DNA from: JAWLDB01 sp041686915
Lineage (GTDB): Bacteria > Bacillota > UBA994 > UBA5500
Direction of reading: 5' to 3'
Assembly: GCA_041686915.1 (NCBI GenBank)
Contig: JAWLDB010000030.1
Coordinates: 1 to 19,651, forward strand
DNA: 19,651 bases
Made by a program: the position numbers and the translations under genes. Positions 15,601 through 19,651 of this stretch are shown piece after piece. The notes under the pieces are model-generated. The model was not told the origin of the DNA and did no database searches. It saw nothing but the letters and a program-made list of their open reading frames with translations. How positions within the stretch are numbered: position 1 is the first letter of the stretch; each line of letters opens with the position of its first letter.

Positions 15601-16210
15601 GGAAGTTCTCGATAGCTTCCATATCGACCAGCTTGGACATATCCTCGTAATCGATGACGTCAATCTTGGACACCTCATGGGAGGTGCGGAAGCCGTCAAA
15701 GAAGTGCAGGAACGGTACACTCGCCTTTAAGGTAGCCAGATGAGATACTAGTGCCAGATCCATAGCTTCCTGGACAGAAGTGGATGCAACCATGGCAAAG
15801 CCGGTTTGGCGTGCGGACATTACGTCAGAGTGGTCACCAAAGATGGATAGCGCATGGGTTGCCAGCGCACGGGCAGATACGTGGAAAACGGTGGGCAGCA
15901 GTTCACCCGCAATCTTGTACATGTTGGGGATCATCAACAGCAGGCCCTGGGAAGCAGTGTAGGTTGTAGTCAGAGCACCAGCTGCCAAAGAGCCGTGCAC
16001 AGCACCGGCCGCACCGCCTTCGGACTGTAGCTCGACAACCTTGAGTGCCTGTCCAAACAGGTTCTTACGCCCATGAGCCGCCCATTCGTCAGCGACTTCA
16101 CCCATGGGAGAGGACGGGGTAATGGGATATATCGCAGCTACGTCACTGAACGCATACGCTACATGCGACGCTGCGGTATTCCCATCGATGGTTTGTTTGT
16201 GCATCTCCAC
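12692..16210 (-). CDS. nifJ: Pyruvate:ferredoxin (flavodoxin) oxidoreductase, single-chain
   Basis: This cytoplasmic enzyme of 1172 aa oxidises pyruvate to acetyl-CoA and CO2 with thiamine diphosphate and reduces ferredoxin. It is the full length of the homodimeric, fused-subunit type. Domain I starts DGNTAASHVAYAFSDVAAIY, with IYPITPSSPMGE near residue 30. The ferredoxin-like domain carries CIQCNQC (686, 689, 692) plus Cys696, and CTGCGNC (742, 745, 748) plus Cys752. The proximal cluster uses Cys809 and Cys812 in CAGCGE, Cys837 in NATGCSS, and a Cys in YSPCISHG. GDGWAYDIGFGG and DTEVYSNTGGQSSKATPTG bind TPP and Mg. The start is unsure: GTG at 16210 or ATG at 16204; neither has a good SD. The gene sits alone, with its own promoter and terminator, and links amino-acid or sugar breakdown to energy metabolism. 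Confidence 0.98.
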   Translation of the reverse strand: MEMHKQTIDGNTAASHVAYAFSDVAAIYPITPSSPMGEVADEWAAHGRKNLFGQALKVVELQSEGGAAGAVHGSLAAGALTTTYTASQGLLLMIPNMYKIAGELLPTVFHVSARALATHALSIFGDHSDVMSARQTGFAMVASTSVQEAMDLALVSHLATLKASVPFLHFFDGFRTSHEVSKIDVIDYEDMSKLVDMEAIENFRKRALNPEHPHMRGTAQNPDIYFQGREASNKYYNATPDIVADVMKQVSELTGRSYKPFDYVGAPDAERVIIIMGSGADTVEEVVNYMVDKGEKVGLVKVRLYRPFSAKYFLDVLPKTVKKIAAMDRTKEPGSLGEPLYEDICTVFSELGEQKTIVGGRYGLGSKEFNPSHVKAIFDNLNLERPKNHFTVGIIDDVTNTSLQITEKIVTAPAGTYRAKFYGLGSDGTVGANKNSIKIIGDNTDMYAQAYFVYDSKKSGGVTISHLRFGPNPIKAPYLIDQADFVACHNPSYVTRYDILDGIKEGGVFLLNSPWTVEEMEQRLPASMRRTIAEKKLRFYNIDAVKIAQEIGLGGRTNTVLQAAFFKIAGVIPADEAFNYIKKAIEKTYGRKGEKIVAMNFAAVDSVDSLEQISYPAEWANAGLEAAAEVDAPDFIKNIVNPVMSLDGDNLPVSAFTPDGVFPTGTTKFEKRGIAVSVPVWVSENCIQCNQCSFICPHAAIRPYLAQPEHLEGKPETLAHKNAIGKELAGMQYVMQVSPLDCTGCGNCVDVCPSKQKAIVMETLESVADREITHFEFLEQMPAVDVEVSPNTVKGSQFKQPLFEFSGACAGCGETPYVKLITQLYGDRMVVANATGCSSIYGGTAPTCPYTVNKDGHGPAWANSLFEDNAEFGYGMSLAIEQKRSKLADLATAALKLELTVDLKAALENWLAGVNDAEASRKASKELLAVLPAALEQAEGELKTILGEIHGFADYLVKKSVWIFGGDGWAYDIGFGGLDHVLASGANVNVLVMDTEVYSNTGGQSSKATPTGAVAKFAASGKKTRKKDLGLMAMSYGYVYVASVSMGANKNQLMKAILEAEKYDGPSLIIAYSPCISHGIDMGLSQREGKLAVEAGYWPLYRYNPELTEAGKNPFSLDYTEPSGSFSEFLKGEVRYSTLLTQFPELAEALLQQAEKDAKARHAHYKRLAELY

Positions 16211-16305
16211 ACCATCTTTCTATTAAAGTTAGAGTTTAATGAAAAACTAACTGCCGGAGCCACCAAAAACTGATAGTTTGAGACAACTCCTATATATCAC
16301 ACTCT

Positions 16306-16335
16306 ACTATAAAAATAGTGTTTGGACTATGTCAA
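16306..16335 (-). promoter_or_regulatory. Sigma-A-type promoter of the PFOR gene
   Basis: On the minus strand a perfect -35 TTGACA (16335-16330) is followed after 18 bp by -10 TATAGT (16311-16306). The 14-bp inverted repeat ACTAT-AAAA-ATAGT (16306-16319) covers the -10, so a repressor could block the promoter there. The predicted leader is about 90 bases. No canonical Rex site (TTGTTAA-type) was seen. Confidence 0.7.
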
Positions 16336-16416
16336 TGAGCATATTTGGGTAAAGACCGCGAAAATAGGCGTTTTCAGGAGATAAAGGCGCCTAAATGCCT
16401 GTAAACTCACCAAACG

Positions 16417-16443
16417 GCTCGTATCTGTATAATGTATACGAGC
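16417..16443. promoter_or_regulatory. Palindrome with TATAAT in its centre, possible promoter/operator
   Basis: GCTCGTAT (16417-16424) and ATACGAGC (16436-16443) are perfect 8-bp arms around an 11-base centre that contains TATAAT (16428-16433). There is no good -35 on the plus strand (ACTCAC at 17 bp). A dimeric repressor on this site would cover the -10. It could serve the UPF0291-M20 operon about 210 bases downstream. Confidence 0.4.
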
Positions 16444-16649
16444 GGTGTCTGAACTGCCCTCCAGAATGGGCCGGATGCTGGTGACATTGATGAAGATCTG
16501 CATCGCAGTTATCCTAAGCTGCATCGACCTCGCCGTGCGTTCAAGTAATCAGTAGGCAGGGAAGTGTCGATGAATGCCGAAATTGTTCTGGGGTAAGTTA
16601 TAGCCTGACTAAGACGGGGTTACCTGTCGAGTGATCAAGGAGGTTTTCT

Positions 16650-16892
16650 GTGTTACATAAGGAACGGTTGGAGCGGATTAACGAGTTATCGCGCAAGCAA
16701 CGCAGTGTTGGATTGACCGCGCCTGAGCAGGCAGAACAAGAAGCACTTCGCCAGGCGTATCTTGAGAGTTTCCGCAAATCATTCAAACAGCAGTTGGATT
16801 CCCAAGGACTGCGCCCGGTAGAAGCCAAGCACGGTTGCAGCTGTGGCGGTACGGACTGCAAGCATCATCATCACCATGGCCATCATCATTAA
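16650..16892 (+). CDS. UPF0291 (DUF896, YnzC-like) protein with Cys/His-rich metal-binding-like tail
   Basis: This 80-aa cytoplasmic protein has residues 1-53 as the DUF896 two-helix hairpin (ERLERINELSRKQRSVGLT, then EQEALRQAYLESFRKSFKQQ), whose function is not established. In Bacillus subtilis a relative (ynzC) sits in an SOS-induced operon. The usual acidic/basic tail is replaced by a segment with Cys63, Cys65, Cys70, His61 and eight more His (HHHHH 72-76, HHH 78-80), a likely Zn, Ni or Cu binder. It starts at a GTG, 5 bases after a near-perfect SD (AAGGAGGT). The M20 metallohydrolase gene begins 19 bases downstream, with its own SD, so the two are probably one operon, possibly a metal supplier next to a metalloenzyme. 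Confidence 0.88.
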   Translation: MLHKERLERINELSRKQRSVGLTAPEQAEQEALRQAYLESFRKSFKQQLDSQGLRPVEAKHGCSCGGTDCKHHHHHGHHH

Positions 16893-16911
16893 ACAGTGGA
16901 GGATATGAGCA

Positions 16912-18144
16912 ATGCTAAAGATAAACCATGAACGTTTCCTCACTTCTCTGCGGGAACTTGCTACCATCGGTGCTACTCCTGACGGGGGAGTAACGCGTTT
17001 CGCTCTGTCTGATCAGGACTGGCAGGCACACCAGTGGGTGAGTGACATGGCCAGCCGTTACGGGTATTTAACCCGTTTTGATGCAGCCGGCAACATGTTT
17101 GTGTATGATCCCGGGCAATCCTCAGCGCCACCTATTCTAGTGGGTTCACATTTGGACACTGTTCCTAACGGGGGGCGTTATGATGGCGCACTCGGAGTGC
17201 TGTCGGGGCTGGAAGCCATCATTCGGCTGAAGGAGGAGGGCGTTGCCCTGAACCGCCCAGTGGAACTTGTGGTCTGGAGTGAAGAGGAAGGTAGCAGGTT
17301 CAAAGGTGGCTTAGTTGGTAGCCGGGCGTTTATCGGCGTTATGCCGGAGACAGAACTGGCAGAGACGGACGAAGAGGGTAATACCCTGGCTGACGTATTA
17401 CGGCAGCGCGGACTCAATCCCGCTGAGATTGGACAGGTGGTAAGGCGGGAAGGCGACGTACAAGCCTATCTTGAACTGCACGTCGAACAGGGGGCCACGC
17501 TTTATACTTCTAAGGAACAGATAGGCATTGTTACCGGCATCGTAGGTATTCGCCGTTATGACATCACCGTAACCGGGCAGGCGAACCATGCAGGCACTAC
17601 TCCCATGAATCTACGCGGCGACGCGTTGGTAGGCGCGGCGTGTATGGTTCAACTGACTGAAGAGACTGTGAAGAGCAGTGAGCATCGCAATGCAGTCGCA
17701 ACGGTAGGCAAGCTGACAGTGCATCCTGGCGGAGTGAATGTAGTGCCTGGCAAGGTTGAGTTCACCCTGGAAATTCGCGATATCGAACCGGCTGTGATGG
17801 ACGACCTGGCCAAGCGAATAATCAACCGTTTTAAACAGGTTGCAGGAGAGCGTGGATTGCAGCTGGCGTGGCAGCAAACTGCTAATGTACTGCCAGCTCC
17901 TACGTCTGACACTGTTAGGCAGACCATCGTTAGAGTTACCGAGGAACTAGGCTATGTATACCGGGAGATGCCAAGCGGGGCAGGGCATGATGCTCAGTCA
18001 TTGGCGCGCATCTGCCCGACTGGCATGATATTTGTGCCCAGTGTGGATGGCGTCAGCCATTCACCGAAAGAGTATACTCCCGATGAAGATTGCGTACGAG
18101 GTGCAACATTGTTGCTGAACACGATAGTCACCCTGCAGAAATAG
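16912..18144 (+). CDS. M20 Zn-dependent hydrolase (N-carbamoyl-L-amino acid hydrolase / allantoate amidohydrolase type)
   Basis: This 410-aa cytoplasmic two-metal hydrolase of the AmaB/HyuC/AllC group removes a carbamoyl or ureido group from amino-acid-like substrates, releasing ammonia and CO2. Metal ligands visible are His80 (GSHLDTVP), Asp91 (GGRYDGALG), Glu125/Glu126 (SEEEGSRF), His190 (ELHVEQG) and His383 (VSHSPKE). The lid domain has GQANHAGTTPMNLRGDAL, and PSGAGHDAQ is also typical. It starts at an ATG, 9 bases after GGAGG. Carbamoylase, beta-ureidopropionase and allantoate hydrolase cannot be separated by eye, and no hydantoinase, dihydropyrimidinase or purine gene is nearby. It follows the His-tailed UPF0291 gene in the same operon and ends at a hairpin. 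Confidence 0.93.
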   Translation: MLKINHERFLTSLRELATIGATPDGGVTRFALSDQDWQAHQWVSDMASRYGYLTRFDAAGNMFVYDPGQSSAPPILVGSHLDTVPNGGRYDGALGVLSGLEAIIRLKEEGVALNRPVELVVWSEEEGSRFKGGLVGSRAFIGVMPETELAETDEEGNTLADVLRQRGLNPAEIGQVVRREGDVQAYLELHVEQGATLYTSKEQIGIVTGIVGIRRYDITVTGQANHAGTTPMNLRGDALVGAACMVQLTEETVKSSEHRNAVATVGKLTVHPGGVNVVPGKVEFTLEIRDIEPAVMDDLAKRIINRFKQVAGERGLQLAWQQTANVLPAPTSDTVRQTIVRVTEELGYVYREMPSGAGHDAQSLARICPTGMIFVPSVDGVSHSPKEYTPDEDCVRGATLLLNTIVTLQK

Positions 18145-18149
18145 GGTCT

Positions 18150-18180
18150 GCAAAACCCGGGTCTATGGCCCGGGTTTTGC
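18150..18180 (+). terminator. Hairpin terminator after the M20 hydrolase gene
   Basis: GCAAAACCCGGG (18150-18161) and CCCGGGTTTTGC (18169-18180) form a 12-bp perfect stem with a 7-base loop. The T run is inside the stem and nothing T-rich follows, so termination may be partial and dapL could be partly read through. Confidence 0.6.
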
Positions 18181-18296
18181 ATGCCATGAAGTATTACAGG
18201 ATACAAGACTGTCACCCTTCTTGGCGCTTCCTACATACTTTGTCAATGAGCCTTGATGAGAAACAGGGCGAGATCAGCAAGCAGGAGGCGAGGCAC

Positions 18297-19457
18297 TTGA
18301 AAAACCCCGACCGAATTCAGAAGCTACCTCCTTACATATTCGAGAGGATAGACCATCTGAAAGACCAGGCCATCAGAGCCGGTCGAGACATCATCAGCCT
18401 AGGCGTAGGAGACCCTGACCAACCGACACCTGAACATATTGTGCAGAAACTACAGCAAACTGCCGCTAAACCGGGGTATCACCAGTACCCGCCTTACTCA
18501 GGTACGCAGGGTTTCCGCCAGGCGGTGACTGCGTGGTACGACCGCCGCTTCGGCGTTAAGTTGGATGCAGAGCAGGAAGTGATTGCTTTAATTGGCTCAA
18601 AGGAAGGGATTGCCCACATGACGCTTGGATGGGCGGGACCAGGAGACATCGTACTAATTCCTGACCCAAGCTTCCCGGTCTACCGCATTAGCACGATTTT
18701 TGCTGGGGCTGAGAGCTTTTTCCTACCCCTTACCGCTGAGAACGACTTTCTGCCAGACCTGGATGCTATTCCGAGTGAGATAGCGAGTAAGGCCACATTG
18801 ATGTATCTTAACTACCCCAACAACCCCACTGGGGCTACGGCTAGCCTGGAGTTTCTCGGCCGAGCTGTCGAATTTGCCAAACAGCAAGATATTGTTTTGT
18901 GTCATGACTTGGCCTACAGCGAAGTAGCCTACGATGGCTATCGGTCGCCAAGTATTCTGCAAGTGCCTGGCGCCAAGGATGTCGCTGTTGAGTTTCACTC
19001 ACTGTCCAAAACATATAACATGACAGGTTGGCGCATTGGCATGGCTGTTGGTGGGCAACGGGTGCTGGAGAACTTGCGATTGATCAAGATGAATGTAGAT
19101 TCCAGCCAATTTGGCGCCATTCAAGATGCGGGTGCATATGCGCTGCTCTCTACTCAAGACGATGTCGAGCAGCGAGCACGGCAATATCAGCGCCGCCGTG
19201 ACTTGCTTGTTGCTGCTCTGCAGGATCAGGGGCTTGCTCCTTTGGTTCCCAAAGCCAGCTTCTACGTATGGGTGCCTGTGCCGACGGGATACACATCAAT
19301 GGAGTTCGCCATGCATATGCTGCAGGAAATCGGCGTAATTGTGGTGCCTGGCATTGGCTTCGGAGAACATGGCGAGGGGTATGTGCGTTTCTCCCTCACC
19401 GTGGCCGACGCGAGGCTGCAGGAAGCAGTGGAACGCATCAGGCAGCTGACCTGGTGA
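18297..19457 (+). CDS. dapL: LL-diaminopimelate aminotransferase
   Basis: This 386-aa PLP enzyme of the class I/II aminotransferases converts tetrahydrodipicolinate directly to LL-diaminopimelate with glutamate as donor, for lysine and peptidoglycan synthesis. Signatures are RIQKLPPYIFERID at the N-terminus, ISLGVGDPDQPTPEHIV, NYPNNPTGATAS, and the PLP lysine Lys238 in SLSKTYNMTGWR. The frame runs upstream to 18090, inside the previous gene, but AGGAGG 8 bases before the TTG at 18297 and the family length place the start there; an ATG at 18247 has no SD. Other subfamilies (aspartate or alanine aminotransferases) share the fold, but the N-terminus and length fit DapL best. It is a single gene behind a weak terminator. 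Confidence 0.88.
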   Translation: MKNPDRIQKLPPYIFERIDHLKDQAIRAGRDIISLGVGDPDQPTPEHIVQKLQQTAAKPGYHQYPPYSGTQGFRQAVTAWYDRRFGVKLDAEQEVIALIGSKEGIAHMTLGWAGPGDIVLIPDPSFPVYRISTIFAGAESFFLPLTAENDFLPDLDAIPSEIASKATLMYLNYPNNPTGATASLEFLGRAVEFAKQQDIVLCHDLAYSEVAYDGYRSPSILQVPGAKDVAVEFHSLSKTYNMTGWRIGMAVGGQRVLENLRLIKMNVDSSQFGAIQDAGAYALLSTQDDVEQRARQYQRRRDLLVAALQDQGLAPLVPKASFYVWVPVPTGYTSMEFAMHMLQEIGVIVVPGIGFGEHGEGYVRFSLTVADARLQEAVERIRQLTW

Positions 19458-19460
19458 CCT

Positions 19461-19487
19461 GAAACGCGGGGACAGTCCCCGCGTTTC
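19461..19487. repeat. Perfect inverted repeat containing GGGGACAGT (REP-like or dapL terminator)
   Basis: GAAACGCGGGGA (19461-19472) and TCCCCGCGTTTC (19476-19487) form a 12-bp perfect stem with loop CAG, four bases after the dapL stop. There is no T run. GGGGACAGT recurs at 19552-19560. Such GGGGACAGTCCCC-type hairpins are often dispersed repeats in anaerobic Bacillota, but it may also act as an unusual terminator. Confidence 0.6.
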
Positions 19488-19560
19488 ACGATTCCCGCGC
19501 ATCCTGTCCAAAGAAGGTTCTTGCCAAGCCAAGGTGGAACTCATGAAACATGGGGACAGT

Positions 19561-19651
19561 GAACCGAGACCCTTTTAGTGGACACCTTAAGTGAGACCAC
19601 TAGAAGGGTTTCGTGCTTTGGTGGGGTATCTTTAGAACTGAACAAAAGAGC
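19561..19651 (+). mobile_element. Possible left edge of an insertion sequence (partial)
   Basis: After the second GGGGACAGT the sequence changes character. GAGACCCTTTTAGTGG (19566-19581) pairs with CCACTAGAAGGGTTTC (19597-19612), a 16-bp stem with two G-U pairs. An A/T-richer stretch follows, ending AACTGAACAAAAGAGC, which could lead to the SD of a gene beyond the window. The start TGAACCGAGACCC (19560-19572) resembles IS3-type ends from memory. No transposase is visible, so this remains a weak call. Confidence 0.28.

Larger units (their letters stand above)
16211..16649. other. Intergenic region between PFOR and the UPF0291 gene
   Basis: These 439 bases hold no supported gene. On the PFOR side are its promoter and 5' leader (16211-16335), including the inverted repeats AAACT/AGTTT around 16265-16278 and AGTTAG/CTAACT around 16228-16253. 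Further right are an imperfect TAGGCG/CGCCTA repeat around 16364-16394 and the 8-bp-armed palindrome at 16417-16443. From 16450 to 16630 I see nothing beyond a 29-codon frame without SD. Confidence 0.6.

Noticed and set aside
15044..15730. A 228-codon plus-strand frame, and several others, opposite PFOR
   Set aside because: They lie on the reverse of a certain PFOR gene, lack SDs, and their translations resemble no family.
16228..16253. A riboswitch in the PFOR leader
   Set aside because: Only short imperfect inverted repeats are present and no conserved riboswitch core was recognised.
16467..16556. A 29-codon plus-strand frame with a hydrophobic middle (MLVTLMKICIAVILSCI)
   Set aside because: No SD lies upstream, and one short hydrophobic run can occur by chance. 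I would reconsider if it were conserved.
18090..18296. The 69-residue upstream extension of the dapL frame
   Set aside because: It overlaps the M20 hydrolase gene and a terminator hairpin. The TTG at 18297 has the SD and gives the family length.
1..19651. A CRISPR array, tRNA or rRNA
   Set aside because: No regularly spaced repeats, cloverleaf with a CCA-type end, or rRNA-like conserved segments were seen on either strand.

Overview
The window looks like chromosome of an anaerobic, endospore-forming, Gram-positive bacterium (Bacillota, Clostridia or Negativicutes grade). Three things point there: an alpha/beta-type small acid-soluble spore protein, a single-chain pyruvate:ferredoxin oxidoreductase (PFOR), and strong AGGAGG-type Shine-Dalgarno (SD) sequences in front of most genes, several with GTG or TTG starts. 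The genus cannot be fixed from the sequence. Most of the gene content concerns peptides, amino acids and 2-oxo acids: two S9 peptidases, two M20 amidohydrolases, a RidA protein, an HpaI-type aldolase, PFOR and LL-diaminopimelate aminotransferase.

Left part (1-4600). The 3' part of an S9 prolyl-oligopeptidase-type gene enters from the left and ends at a terminator. Facing it is a minus-strand operon of an M20 amidohydrolase, a DUF3100 membrane protein and a 150-aa membrane protein, probably a transporter paired with an intracellular hydrolase. A plus-strand spore-protein gene diverges from it and ends in a hairpin shared with the next, convergent gene.

Middle part (4559-12600). On the minus strand lie a MATE/MOP-like transporter, a glutaredoxin whose reading frame has no ATG, GTG or TTG in front of its active site, and an apparent operon of an HTH-TPR regulator, RidA and an HpcH/HpaI aldolase. 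Diverging from the regulator is an OadB-type sodium-pump beta subunit, followed by a 40-aa one-helix OadG-like protein and a second full-length S9 peptidase. No carboxyltransferase or biotin-carrier subunit is present, so this OadB/OadG pair is an orphan module here.

Right part (12600-19651). A 3.5-kb PFOR gene on the minus strand has a near-consensus promoter. A 440-bp intergenic region with several inverted repeats follows. Next come a UPF0291 (YnzC-like) protein with a Cys/His-rich tail, an M20 N-carbamoyl-amino-acid hydrolase/allantoate-amidohydrolase-type metalloenzyme directly behind it, and dapL. The last 200 bases hold GGGGACAGT repeats, two strong inverted repeats and perhaps the edge of an insertion sequence.

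I found no rRNA, tRNA or CRISPR array. Several starts were moved from the longest frame to codons with a properly spaced SD; each case is explained in its entry.
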